The notes under the pieces were generated by a model. That model saw only the letters and a list, made by a program, of their open reading frames with translations, was not told the origin of the DNA and did no database searches. Shown one piece after another: positions 18,296-26,618 of a stretch of 45,877 nucleotides of DNA. The first letter of the stretch is position 1, and each line of letters starts with the position of its first letter. The DNA lies in the IMG/VR virus record IMGVR_UViG_3300017762_000010, positions 1 through 45,877 of that record; one strand, given 5' to 3'. A program made the position numbers and the translations under genes. The stretch is from a virus.

Positions 18296-18769
18296 ATGAC
18301 AAAGTTGGAAGAAAGAGTCAATGAGATTTTAGGTTTAGATAAACCTGAAGAACCAAAGACACCGGCAACATCAAAAGAATTTCAACCACCTGTTCCTAGA
18401 AAAGAAGACGAAGGGAAAGATGATATTGGAAATGATTACGACCATAGTAGAGAGAGTTATTACAATCTTATTGACAAAGGTAATGAAGCGATAGAAGGCA
18501 TATTGGAAATTGCAAAAGAAGGACAACATCCAAGAGCATATGAAGTTGCAGGTCAATTAATAGGTCAAGTTGCAAATACAGTTGATAAGTTACAAGACTT
18601 ACAGAAAAAATTAAAAGACCTAAAAGAAGTACCTAAAAGTGCAAATGCGAATATTAAGAATGCTCTTTTTGTAGGATCAACAGCTGAACTACAAAAAATG
18701 TTGAAAGGAAATAATGAAAGTACTAAAAGCAAAGACATCACACCCGAAAAAGACGATCTTTCAAATTAA
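18296..18769 (+). CDS. 16: Terminase small subunit gp16
   Basis: 157 residues (T4 gp16: 164). After a Pro/Lys/Glu-rich N-terminus, residues 50-110 form the conserved helical core: YYNLIDKGNEAIEGILEIAK, HPRAYEVAGQLIGQVANTVD and KLQDLQKKLKDL. gp16 makes rings that recognise DNA and stimulate the gp17 ATPase during headful packaging. The 3' end overlaps the ParB-like gene by 56 bases. In T4 gene 17 follows directly; here two genes intervene. Confidence 0.88.
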   Translation: MTKLEERVNEILGLDKPEEPKTPATSKEFQPPVPRKEDEGKDDIGNDYDHSRESYYNLIDKGNEAIEGILEIAKEGQHPRAYEVAGQLIGQVANTVDKLQDLQKKLKDLKEVPKSANANIKNALFVGSTAELQKMLKGNNESTKSKDITPEKDDLSN

Positions 18770-19004
18770 AAATTTATATTTCGTACAACATGGCATGGCT
18801 TTAAAAGAGATCATGGATGGTGAAGAGATGTTAGATCCTGTAGAGATTATAAGACATGCTATATCAGATAAACCTAGGATAGGTGCTAATGGTACGCCAT
18901 ATATAGAAAAAGAGTTTTCAGTATTAAGAGGTAGTCGTAGAATTACAGCTGCATTGAAAAGAGGTTTTACACATATTGAAGGAGTAATTGTGAATGATGT
19001 ATAA
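18714..19004 (+). CDS. Small ParB/Srx-like domain protein
   Basis: 96 residues starting at an ATG with AAAGGAA five bases upstream, inside the gp16 3' end. Residues 63-95 (YIEKEFSVLRGSRRITAALK then RGFTHIEGVIVND) follow the ParB N-terminal pattern: a substrate strand, G-x-R-R-x-x-A-A helix, then the V-P-V-type strand. ParB-fold proteins bind DNA or hydrolyse nucleotides. The canonical catalytic surroundings are not complete at this length, so activity is uncertain. Between the two terminase genes, a role in packaging or its timing is conceivable (inference). It could also simply be a cargo gene. Confidence 0.55.
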   Translation: MKVLKAKTSHPKKTIFQIKNLYFVQHGMALKEIMDGEEMLDPVEIIRHAISDKPRIGANGTPYIEKEFSVLRGSRRITAALKRGFTHIEGVIVNDV

Positions 19005-19644
19005 AGAATATGAATTAGATGAAAGTACTTTTATGGGGGCATGGTATATGCCTGAGGATATTTGTGATGATATTATAGATACTTTTAAAAAAAATAATCA
19101 TATGTGGTCTAAAGGTGCTGTATTAGAAACAGCAGAAGCAAAAGGTGTAGGTGAATCTGATACAAAAGTAAAAGACAGTTTTGATATTGGTATTCTTGCA
19201 AAAGAAAGTTGGTACCCTTTCAATGCATATAAACACCATCTAAATGAAATATTTAAATTATATGAAAACAAGTATGAACCAATAAAAGGTTTAGAAGAGT
19301 ATGGTATTATAGAAAATTATAATATACAATATTATCCACCAGGTGGTGGTTTTAAAAAGTGGCATTCTGAAAGAACAAATGCAGTATCAGTAAATAGAGA
19401 ATTTGTTTTTATGACTTACTTAAATGATGTGCCAGCTGGTGGCACAGAGTTTGCATATCAAAAACTAACAACACCTGCTGAAAAAGGATTAACATTAATA
19501 TGGCCAGCAGCTTGGACGCATACACACAAAGGCGCCTTAGTATTAAAAGAAAAATATATAATAACAGGTTGGTGTGGTTATATAGAACCAAAACTAGTAG
19601 ATTTTTATATGAACAATTACGGAAGAGGAACAAGTAGTGAGTAG
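18994..19644 (+). CDS. 2OG-Fe(II) oxygenase-like protein (HxE type)
   Basis: 216 residues. The double-stranded beta-helix signature runs YYPPGGGFKKWHSER (metal ligands would be H124 and E126), MTYLNDVPAGGTEF, and GLTLIWPAAWTHTHKG (distal H176 or H178), with a basic residue at K187 for 2-oxoglutarate. The usual motif is HxD; here it is HxE, which some active members of the superfamily use. Target unknown; prolyl-hydroxylase-like protein modification is the usual guess. GGAG lies nine bases before the ATG pair. It starts inside the ParB-like gene and overlaps the gp17 GTG start by 8 bases, so it is part of the terminase operon. Confidence 0.75.
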   Translation: MMYKEYELDESTFMGAWYMPEDICDDIIDTFKKNNHMWSKGAVLETAEAKGVGESDTKVKDSFDIGILAKESWYPFNAYKHHLNEIFKLYENKYEPIKGLEEYGIIENYNIQYYPPGGGFKKWHSERTNAVSVNREFVFMTYLNDVPAGGTEFAYQKLTTPAEKGLTLIWPAAWTHTHKGALVLKEKYIITGWCGYIEPKLVDFYMNNYGRGTSSE

Positions 19645-21271
19645 CATAGACGCATACTTAGGTAATCCAAATTTAAAAAAGGTAAACACACCTGTTGAAT
19701 TTACACAAGAACAAATTGTTGAATATCAAAAGTGTGAAAAAGACCCTTTGTATTTTATGGAAAACTATGTACAAATAGTTTCACTTGACGATGGTTTAGT
19801 ACCTTTTAAAATGTATGACTTTCAAAGAGAGATTGTAAGAACAATACATGATAACAGATTTACTATATGTAAACTACCAAGACAATCAGGTAAATCAACT
19901 ACAACTATTTCTTATCTATTACACTATGCATTATTTAATCCCAATTCTAATATTGCCATACTTGCAAACAAAAGTTCTACTGCTAGAGATATCTTAGGTA
20001 GATTACAACTTGCTTATGAAAATTTACCGAAATGGTTACAACAAGGTATCATAAACTGGAACAAAGGTAATATAGAATTAGAAAATAAATCTACCATTGT
20101 GGCAGCTGCAACATCATCAAGTGCTATTCGAGGTGGTTCATTTAATATTATATTCTTAGATGAGTTTGCTTTCGTACCTGCTAACATAGCAGAAATGTTT
20201 TTTAGTTCAGTTTATCCTACAATCTCATCTGGTAAAAATACAAAAATGATTATTGTATCTACACCACATGGAATGAATATGTACTACAAATTATGGACAG
20301 ACGCTGTTAATAAACAAAACGATTATGTACCTATTGAAGTACATTGGTCAGAGGTACCTGGTAGAGATGAAGAATGGAAAGAAAAGACAATTAGAAACAC
20401 CTCTGCTGAGCAGTTTCAACAAGAGTTTGAATGTGAGTTTTTAGGTTCAGTCGATACATTAATTTCTCCTGCAAAAATCAAAGTTACTCCATATCTAACT
20501 GCCATTGAAAGTAAAAATGGTTTGAAGATGTTTAAGAAACCTCAGAAAGATAGATTATATGTTTGTACTGTTGACGTAGCTAGAGGTACAGAAAAAGATT
20601 ATTCAGCATTTATAATATTTGATTGTACAAAAATACCATACGAAGTAGTTTGCACATATAAAAATAATGAAATAAAACCTCATGTTTTTCCTAGTATAAT
20701 AGAACAAGTTTGTAAAGGTTATAATCACGCACATGTACTTTGTGAAGTCAATGATTTAGGACAGCAAATCGCTGATACGTTACACATGGAATTAGAATAT
20801 GATAATATCTTAATGACAACACAAAGAGGAAGAGCTGGTCAAATATTAGGTGCAATGTTTAGTGGTAGAGGTACATCATTAGGTGTTCGTATGACAAAAC
20901 AGATTAAGAAAATTGGGTGTGCTAGTATTAAGACACTTGTCGAAGCAGATAAAACTATCATAAATGACTTTCAGATCATAGAAGAAATGTCAACATTTAG
21001 TAGGCGTGGAAACTCATGGAGCGCTGAGGACGGGTGTAATGATGATCTTATGATGTGTTTAGTCATATTTGCTTGGTTGACGAACCAGCAGTACTTTAAA
21101 GAGTTATCTAATAGTAATATAAGAAGTCTATTATATGAAGAACAGCAAAATTTGATAGAACAGGATATGGCTCCTTTTGGTTTTGTAGATGATGGTACAC
21201 CGGATGAAGAAAAGGAAATTATTGATGAATATGGTACAGTTTGGCATCCTGTCGTAAGAAAAGGACATTAG
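19637..21271 (+). CDS. 17: Terminase large subunit gp17
   Basis: 544 residues, shorter than T4 gp17 (610), starting with GTG after AGAGGAA. The ATPase has Walker A PRQSGKST (81-88) and Walker B IIFLDEF (D175, E176), then the coupling motif STPHGM. The RNase-H-like nuclease has acidic residues at TVDVARG (D313), CEVND (E370) and CNDDLMM (D469/D470), corresponding to T4 D401, E458 and D542. It is the packaging motor and headful nuclease. All catalytic residues are present, so it should be active. The late octamer for gp18 follows directly. Confidence 0.96.
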   Translation: MSSIDAYLGNPNLKKVNTPVEFTQEQIVEYQKCEKDPLYFMENYVQIVSLDDGLVPFKMYDFQREIVRTIHDNRFTICKLPRQSGKSTTTISYLLHYALFNPNSNIAILANKSSTARDILGRLQLAYENLPKWLQQGIINWNKGNIELENKSTIVAAATSSSAIRGGSFNIIFLDEFAFVPANIAEMFFSSVYPTISSGKNTKMIIVSTPHGMNMYYKLWTDAVNKQNDYVPIEVHWSEVPGRDEEWKEKTIRNTSAEQFQQEFECEFLGSVDTLISPAKIKVTPYLTAIESKNGLKMFKKPQKDRLYVCTVDVARGTEKDYSAFIIFDCTKIPYEVVCTYKNNEIKPHVFPSIIEQVCKGYNHAHVLCEVNDLGQQIADTLHMELEYDNILMTTQRGRAGQILGAMFSGRGTSLGVRMTKQIKKIGCASIKTLVEADKTIINDFQIIEEMSTFSRRGNSWSAEDGCNDDLMMCLVIFAWLTNQQYFKELSNSNIRSLLYEEQQNLIEQDMAPFGFVDDGTPDEEKEIIDEYGTVWHPVVRKGH

Positions 21272-21284
21272 GGTTCCAGGTTAT

Positions 21285-21292
21285 TATAAATA
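21285..21292 (+). promoter_or_regulatory. T4-type late promoter (TATAAATA)
   Basis: Perfect octamer just after gene 17. Predicted start near 21298, giving a leader of about 85 bases to the gp18 ATG, far longer than the 11-23 bases at most other late promoters here. Confidence 0.75.
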
Positions 21293-21318
21293 TCAATGAA
21301 AACAATTTTAAATATGGG

Positions 21319-21361
21319 CGTATGAATAATACGAATATTTGAGGTAGATAATTAGCTAATT
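21319..21361 (+). promoter_or_regulatory. Structured gp18 leader: hairpin and palindrome
   Basis: CGTAT-GAATA-ATACG (21319-21333) can form a five-base-pair hairpin. AATTAGCTAATT (21350-21361) is a perfect 12-base palindrome. Both lie in the untranslated leader between the late promoter and the tail sheath gene, upstream of its AGAGGAG ribosome binding site. Function is not known; mRNA stability or translation control are possibilities. Confidence 0.4.
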
Positions 21362-21382
21362 TAAAAATAGAGGAGAAAACCT

Positions 21383-23287
21383 ATGGCATTTCAAGTATCA
21401 CCAGGCGTTCTCGTACAGGAAAGAGATTTAACAAGAATCATTCCTGCAGTATCGACATCAATAGGCGCTTTCGCTGGCGAGTTCAGACAAGGTCCAGTTG
21501 ATGAGGTAATATCAATCTCTAGTGAACAAGAGTTGGTCGCTACATTCGGAAAACCAGATTCAAGTAACTTTGAAACTTTTTTTTCGGCTGCAAACTTCCT
21601 ATCATACTCTAACGCACTAAGAGTTGTACGAGCAACCCAAACAGGTTTAGTCAATGCAAGTACCGGTGGAACTGGTATTTTAATTGAGAATACCGAAGAT
21701 TATCAAAACAATTACTCAGCAGGTCAAGGTGCTGTTGGTAATTTTGCAGCTAGAACAGGCGGAGCATGGGGAAACAATTTATTAGTTTCAACTTGTCCAA
21801 GTGCTACTGCATACGAAGAAGTAAATAAGACAACTGTAAATGACGCTTCAACTGCTGTTGGCGATACAACTTTAACACTTACAAGTGGAACAGGTTTTAA
21901 CGTTGGCGACATCATTAACTTTGCTGAAGTTGGTGGTCATCAATACAGAATTACAGTTGTAGATTCAAACAACATTACGTTTGTAAGAAAAGATACCGGT
22001 TCAGGTGGTTTACATACTGCTATTGCAAACGGTTCACAAGTAAGAAGAAGATGGAAGTATTACGACTTAGTCGATGGTGCACCAGGAACTTCAACATGGG
22101 CTTCAGAGAGAAGCGGAGTAAATGATGAAATACACGTTGTAGTCGTTGACGAAGATGGTGGTATTTCAGGTACTCCTGGCGAAGTAATTGAAACTTTTTC
22201 TAAGTTATCAAAAGCTTCAGACGCAAAATCACCACAAGGCGATAACAACTATTATCCAGATGTAATTTACAATAAATCAAATTACATTTATTGGATGGAT
22301 CACAACTCAGGTGGTACAAACTGGGGTACTGCAGCTGCAGGTATAACATTTACAGCTGTTAATACACCAACAAATGAAAGTATGTCTGCCGGTGCAAACG
22401 GTACAGCCGCTACAACTGCTCAACTAAAAACTGCTTACGAGAAGTTTTCAGATACAGAAACAGTTGACGTTGGTTTAATCATTGCAGGTAAAGGCGACGC
22501 TACTCACATTGATAACCTAATCACAGTTGCTGAAGATAGAAAAGACGCTGTTGTATTTGCTTCACCAGAAAGATCAGATGTTGTGAATGTTGCAAACTCA
22601 ACAACTCAGGCATCCAATGTTAAAGCTTTCTTTAACACGATCAGATCAAGTTCATATGTTGTATTTGATTCTGGTTACAAATATATGTACGACAGATATA
22701 ATGACGTTTACAGATATGTACCATTAAATGGTGATATCGCTGGTTTAGCTGCAAGAACTGATTTAATTGCAGACAGTTGGTTCTCACCTGCTGGACTAAA
22801 CAGAGGTATTGTCAGAGGTGCTGTCAAACTTGCGTTCAATCCATCAAAAGCACAAAGAGATGAATTGTATCCTGCTAGAATAAATCCTGTAGTAACTATG
22901 CCTGGTCAAGGTACAGTACTATTTGGAGACAAAACAGGTCTTTCAGCTCCTTCAGCATTTGACAGAATAAATGTAAGAAGATTGTTTATCGTTTTAGAAA
23001 AGGCAATTGCTACTGCTTCTAAGTTTCAACTTTTTGAGTTCAATGATGAATTTACAAGAGCAAACTTTAGAAACATTGTAGAACCTTTCCTAAGAGAAGT
23101 ACAAGGTAGACGTGGTATCACAGACTTTTTAGTAGTGTGTGATGAAACTAACAACACAGGCGAAGTAATTGATAGAAATGAATTTTTAGCGGAGATTTTT
23201 GTAAAACCTGCTAGAAGTATTAACTTTATCACATTAAAATTCGTTGCAACAAGAACTGGTGTGGCTTTCGAAGAAGTCGCTGGTTAA
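21383..23287 (+). CDS. 18: Tail sheath protein gp18
   Basis: 634 residues (T4 gp18: 659). QVSPGVLVQERDLTRIIPAV and STSIGAFAGEFRQGPVDEVI are the conserved N-terminal sheath signature. The C-terminal domain (FEFNDEFTRANFRNIVEPFL, REVQGRRGITDFLVVCDETN, then NFITLKFVATRTGV) is the conserved sheath core that contracts. The middle, about residues 130-330, is the variable surface-exposed insertion domain. It is probably among the most abundant virion proteins and has a strong AGAGGAG site and its own late promoter with a long leader. Confidence 0.95.
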   Translation: MAFQVSPGVLVQERDLTRIIPAVSTSIGAFAGEFRQGPVDEVISISSEQELVATFGKPDSSNFETFFSAANFLSYSNALRVVRATQTGLVNASTGGTGILIENTEDYQNNYSAGQGAVGNFAARTGGAWGNNLLVSTCPSATAYEEVNKTTVNDASTAVGDTTLTLTSGTGFNVGDIINFAEVGGHQYRITVVDSNNITFVRKDTGSGGLHTAIANGSQVRRRWKYYDLVDGAPGTSTWASERSGVNDEIHVVVVDEDGGISGTPGEVIETFSKLSKASDAKSPQGDNNYYPDVIYNKSNYIYWMDHNSGGTNWGTAAAGITFTAVNTPTNESMSAGANGTAATTAQLKTAYEKFSDTETVDVGLIIAGKGDATHIDNLITVAEDRKDAVVFASPERSDVVNVANSTTQASNVKAFFNTIRSSSYVVFDSGYKYMYDRYNDVYRYVPLNGDIAGLAARTDLIADSWFSPAGLNRGIVRGAVKLAFNPSKAQRDELYPARINPVVTMPGQGTVLFGDKTGLSAPSAFDRINVRRLFIVLEKAIATASKFQLFEFNDEFTRANFRNIVEPFLREVQGRRGITDFLVVCDETNNTGEVIDRNEFLAEIFVKPARSINFITLKFVATRTGVAFEEVAG

Positions 23288-23306
23288 GGATTAGAGGAGA
23301 AATAAA

Positions 23307-23834
23307 ATGGCAAACATTAATGATTTCAAAGCTAAACTAGCTGGCGGTGGCGCTAGAGCCAACCAATTTAAGGTTACAATGCCTTTTCCTGGTTACGCAC
23401 AGTTAGGTGGAGAAATAGAAGAACTGGCTTTCTTAGCAAAAGCAACATCTATTCCTGCTATGAGTATTGGTACAATACCTGTAAATTTCAGAGGTAGACC
23501 AATCAAAATCGCAGGCGATAGAACTATTGCAAGTTGGTCCGTAACATGTTATAATGACACAAACTTTAGATTAAGGGATGCTTTCGAAAGATGGCAGAAC
23601 GGTATCAACAACATGACAGATAATGAGGGATTAACAAATCCAGCAGACTATCAAGTTGACGCTTTTGTGGATCATTTAGACAGAAACGGTAACACAATTA
23701 AACCATATACACTTAGAGGATTATTCCCTACGGATATAGGTGCGATTGGGTTAAGTTACGATACAACAGATGAGATAGAAACATTTGAAGTTACATTTGA
23801 ATATCAATACTTTGAAACAAGAACAACTACTTAA
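23307..23834 (+). CDS. 19: Tail tube protein gp19
   Basis: 175 residues (T4 gp19: 163). RANQFKVTMPFPGYA, then ATSIPAMSIGTIPVNFRGRP, IKIAGDRTIASWSVTCYND, and at the end RGLFPTDIGAIGLSYDTTDE before IETFEVTFEYQYFE follow T4 gp19 closely. It stacks as hexamers to form the tube inside the sheath. Twenty bases separate it from gp18, with AGAGGAGA as ribosome binding site, so the two are co-expressed. Confidence 0.95.
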   Translation: MANINDFKAKLAGGGARANQFKVTMPFPGYAQLGGEIEELAFLAKATSIPAMSIGTIPVNFRGRPIKIAGDRTIASWSVTCYNDTNFRLRDAFERWQNGINNMTDNEGLTNPADYQVDAFVDHLDRNGNTIKPYTLRGLFPTDIGAIGLSYDTTDEIETFEVTFEYQYFETRTTT

Positions 23835-23867
23835 TAGTTGGATAAGTATTAATAGGAGAAATTAGTT

Positions 23868-25385
23868 ATGGCTGAATTATTTGGATTTTCTATTACACGA
23901 TCTAAAAAAGAGATCGATCCAAAACAAAGCTTTACAACAACACAAGCGGATGACGGTACACAAACCGTCGCCGCTGGTGGTTATTTTGGTCAGTACCTTG
24001 ATATGGAGGGTACTGCTAAAAGTGAAGCGGATTTAATTAGAAGATATAGAGAAATTGCCTTACACCCCGAGTGTGATATGGCAATTGAGGACATCATCAA
24101 CGAAGCAGTAGTGTCTAACGAGTTAAAGGATGCTGTACGTGTAAACATCAGCAATCTACCTTATGGTACTGAAGTTAGACGTAGAGTTGAAGATGAGTTT
24201 AAAGAGTGTTTAAGGTTGATGAACTTTAACACAAAGGGACATGACCTTTTTAGAAGATGGTATGTTGACGGAAGAATTTACTTTCAAAAGATTATAGACA
24301 GAGATAACCCAAAAAACGGTATTACGGAATTAAAATACATTGATCCTAGAAAGATCAAAAAAATAAGAGAAGTTAGAAAAAAAAGACCTGAGGGTGCAGG
24401 TCCTAACATGTTGACAGTTGTTGATGAATTTGTTGAATATTATTTATTTAATGAAAAAGGAGTTTCAGGTACTACATCTGGAACAGGAATTAAAATTGCA
24501 CCGGACACAATTTCATTTTGTCCTTCTGGTTTAATAGACCAGAATAAAAATATTGTTTTATCGTATTTACATAAAGCAATTAAACCTACAAATCAATTGA
24601 GAATGATCGAAGACTCGGCAGTTATATACAGAATTGCTAGAGCACCTGAGAGAAGAATATTTAAGATTGATGTTGGTAATTTGCCAAAAGCAAAAGCTGA
24701 ACAATACTTACGAGATGTTATGGCAAGATATAGAAACAAACTTGTCTATGACGCTTCTACTGGTGAAATCAGAGATGACAGAAACTATATGTCAATGTTA
24801 GAAGACTTTTGGTTACCAAGTAGAGAAGGTGGTAGAGGTACAGATATTTCTACATTACCTGGTGGTCAAAACTTAGGTGAAACGGCAGATATAGAATACT
24901 TTAGAGCTAAGTTATACAGATCACTAAACGTTCCTGTAAGTAGATTAGAAGGATCACAAGGTTTTAGCCTAGGTCGTTCTACTGAAATTACAAGAGATGA
25001 ACTTAAATTTACTAAGTTTGTACAAAGACTTAGAAAGAAATTTACTGAGTTATTTAATGATATTTTAAGAACTCAGTTAGTACTAAAACAAATCATTAAT
25101 GAGCAAGATTGGCAAAGTATTAAAGAAACAATACAATATGACTTCATACAAGACGGTCATTTTGCAGAGTTAAAAGATACTGAGTTGTTAATGGAAAGAT
25201 TAAGACTTGCTGATACAATGAGAGATTATGTCGGAAAATATTTTTCAGTCGAATATATTAGAAAGAATGTTCTAAAACAAAACGAAAGAGAAATAGAAGA
25301 TATGAATAAACAAATCAAAAAAGAAATTGATGATGGTGTCATATCTGTTCCACAACAAGACATGCAAATGGAAGATAAAGAATAA
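23868..25385 (+). CDS. 20: Portal protein gp20
   Basis: 505 residues (T4 gp20: 524). Conserved segments include DLIRRYREIALHPECDMAIE, DIINEAVVSNELKD, YVDGRIYFQKIID, LKYIDPRKIKKIREV, RAPERRIFKIDVGNLPK and NVPVSRLEGSQGFSLGRSTE. The dodecameric portal is the DNA gate at one head vertex, the initiator of prohead assembly and the docking site of gp17. The C-terminus is charged (KQIKKEIDDGVISVPQQDMQ). Position between tube and prohead-core genes is as in T4. Confidence 0.96.
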   Translation: MAELFGFSITRSKKEIDPKQSFTTTQADDGTQTVAAGGYFGQYLDMEGTAKSEADLIRRYREIALHPECDMAIEDIINEAVVSNELKDAVRVNISNLPYGTEVRRRVEDEFKECLRLMNFNTKGHDLFRRWYVDGRIYFQKIIDRDNPKNGITELKYIDPRKIKKIREVRKKRPEGAGPNMLTVVDEFVEYYLFNEKGVSGTTSGTGIKIAPDTISFCPSGLIDQNKNIVLSYLHKAIKPTNQLRMIEDSAVIYRIARAPERRIFKIDVGNLPKAKAEQYLRDVMARYRNKLVYDASTGEIRDDRNYMSMLEDFWLPSREGGRGTDISTLPGGQNLGETADIEYFRAKLYRSLNVPVSRLEGSQGFSLGRSTEITRDELKFTKFVQRLRKKFTELFNDILRTQLVLKQIINEQDWQSIKETIQYDFIQDGHFAELKDTELLMERLRLADTMRDYVGKYFSVEYIRKNVLKQNEREIEDMNKQIKKEIDDGVISVPQQDMQMEDKE

Positions 25386-25396
25386 GGAATATTAAA

Positions 25397-25708
25397 ATGA
25401 GTGAACAAGTAAAAAACTTTATAGATCAAGTAGCCGACGGAAACAATGTTGACGCTGGCGAAGCTTTTAAAGACGCATTAAGAGCTAAAATCGGAGACGC
25501 TTTAGATACAAAAAGAAAAGAATTAGCGAGTTCTTTATTTAATAAAGCAAATGCAACACCTGAGGCACAATCATTTAGTGATCCAAAACCAGAGATTGCT
25601 GATCCAGGAACTTTTAATCCTGATGGTTCTGTATCAACTGAAAAAGACGGTGAAGCACAAATAAATTTAGCACAGGTACCGACAGATGGCGACGCAGAGA
25701 GTAAGTGA
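25397..25708 (+). CDS. 67: Prohead core protein, gp67-like
   Basis: 103 residues, acidic overall. The N-terminus NFIDQVADGNNVDAGEAFKD ALR followed by IGDALDTKRKELASSLF resembles the short prohead core proteins next to gene 20 in cyanophages and T4 (gp67, 80 residues). Such proteins fill the scaffold and are degraded by the gp21 protease. The Pro/Asp/Glu-rich tail fits a disordered core protein. The assignment rests on position plus the pattern A-L-D-x-K-x-x-E-L-A-x-S-L. The last 23 bases overlap the next gene. Confidence 0.7.
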   Translation: MSEQVKNFIDQVADGNNVDAGEAFKDALRAKIGDALDTKRKELASSLFNKANATPEAQSFSDPKPEIADPGTFNPDGSVSTEKDGEAQINLAQVPTDGDAESK

Positions 25709-25931
25709 TCTTTTTGAAGAAAAGAAAACAATAGATTCTAACTCTTTTACTTCACTATCACCTGTGATGAAAGAGGCAGTTGAAACTGTCTTAAAATTAT
25801 CATCACCTGACGGAGATGTAATAAAGACTTTTGACGAAGCAGTTGATAAAACTGCTACACAATATAAAGTAAACAAACAAGATATTATTGATTACTTTGA
25901 CAACGAATTAAAGGAACAATTAGGAGAATAA
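25686..25931 (+). CDS. Small acidic prohead-region protein, gp68-like by position
   Basis: 81 residues. RVSDLFEEKKTIDSNSFTSL and MKEAVETVLKLSSP, then YKVNKQDIIDYFDNELKEQL suggest three amphipathic helices. It starts inside the gp67-like gene and ends one base before the next ATG. T4 has gene 68 (prohead core) at this position, but I see no sequence I can match to gp68, so this is a positional suggestion only. It may alternatively be a small scaffold or protease-interacting factor. Confidence 0.55.
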   Translation: MATQRVSDLFEEKKTIDSNSFTSLSPVMKEAVETVLKLSSPDGDVIKTFDEAVDKTATQYKVNKQDIIDYFDNELKEQLGE

Positions 25932-25932
25932 A

Positions 25933-26181
25933 ATGGCACAAACATTTATAGTTAAGGGTAGTGTTATTGATAATCCAAGTGCTAATAATATCGGTAGAGC
26001 TAATTTCGTAAGAATGACAGCAACTGCTGATGTTACAGGTACAGTTTTGGATGCAGATGACAATACACTTGGACAATTTTATATGGAGAACGGCAATACC
26101 GTTATCATTGAAAAAAATCCTGGTGACAAAATAACATGCGCTACTTCAAAAGCTAGTGCTGTTGGATCACCGAGAAGTTAA
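25933..26181 (+). CDS. Small beta-rich head-region protein
   Basis: 82 residues: MAQTFIVKGSVIDNP, then ANFVRMTATADVTGTVLDAD and YMENGNTVIIEKNPGDKITC. The alternating strands and turn-rich spacing suggest a small barrel or sandwich. Not recognised. T4 has no counterpart between genes 68 and 21. With the following gene it forms a two-gene insert in the head cassette. A capsid decoration or head-completion role is possible from context only. GGAGAA lies just before the ATG. Confidence 0.6.
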   Translation: MAQTFIVKGSVIDNPSANNIGRANFVRMTATADVTGTVLDADDNTLGQFYMENGNTVIIEKNPGDKITCATSKASAVGSPRS

Positions 26182-26190
26182 GGATAGACA

Positions 26191-26583
26191 ATGGCAGATA
26201 CAGTTTCAGTACAGACTATAGCCGATACATCTGGTGTAAAATACGTTTGCAAATTAACAAACTTATCAGACGGTACAGGCGAATCATTAGTTAAAAAAGT
26301 AGACGCTTCAGCTCTTACTTTTATGACCGAAGATGGTAATAGAAAGATTAGTAAAGTATATTATTCAGTTAATACTAATAATAACAAATCTGCCGTTGAA
26401 GTACATTGGGACGGAGAAACTAACGCAACAGCATTATTATTAAGTGGTAATGGTTATTGGGATTTAAGACCAAGTGGTAATGAAATACCTAATAACTCAA
26501 CTACACCAACAGGTGATGTTTTATTGTCAACTAAGAACTTTGCAGATGGCGATAATTACACGATTATTATAGAGTTTAGATAA
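26191..26583 (+). CDS. Beta-rich head-region protein, marine phage type
   Basis: 130 residues. VQTIADTSGVKYVCKLTNLS, DGTGESLVKKVDASALTF, VEVHWDGETNATALLLSGNG, then YTIIIEFR at the end. I have seen this general pattern (KLTN-SDGTGE...V-KVDAS...W-G) in structural proteins of marine phages but cannot name a function. Position between prohead core and protease genes suggests a capsid-associated protein made with the head. A late promoter follows, so gp21 has its own transcription start. Confidence 0.6.
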   Translation: MADTVSVQTIADTSGVKYVCKLTNLSDGTGESLVKKVDASALTFMTEDGNRKISKVYYSVNTNNNKSAVEVHWDGETNATALLLSGNGYWDLRPSGNEIPNNSTTPTGDVLLSTKNFADGDNYTIIIEFR

Positions 26584-26590
26584 AAAACCT

Positions 26591-26598
26591 TATAAATA
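26591..26598 (+). promoter_or_regulatory. T4-type late promoter (TATAAATA)
   Basis: Perfect octamer in the 35-base gap before gene 21. Predicted start about 15 bases before the ATG at 26619. Confidence 0.75.
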
Positions 26599-26618
26599 GT
26601 AATACAAGGAATAGAGAG

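Noticed and set aside
18921-19633. Other in-frame starts (ATG 18997, TTG 16693, TTG 8844, TTG 38921, TTG 40525, GTG 35036)
   Set aside because: Each is either adjacent to or upstream of a better-supported start with a ribosome binding site or stop-start overlap, and the extra residues match nothing in the family.
23836-23867. GATAAGTA before gene 20 as a late promoter
   Set aside because: Two mismatches to the octamer including the invariant AAATA core; gene 20 can be expressed from the gp18 transcript.
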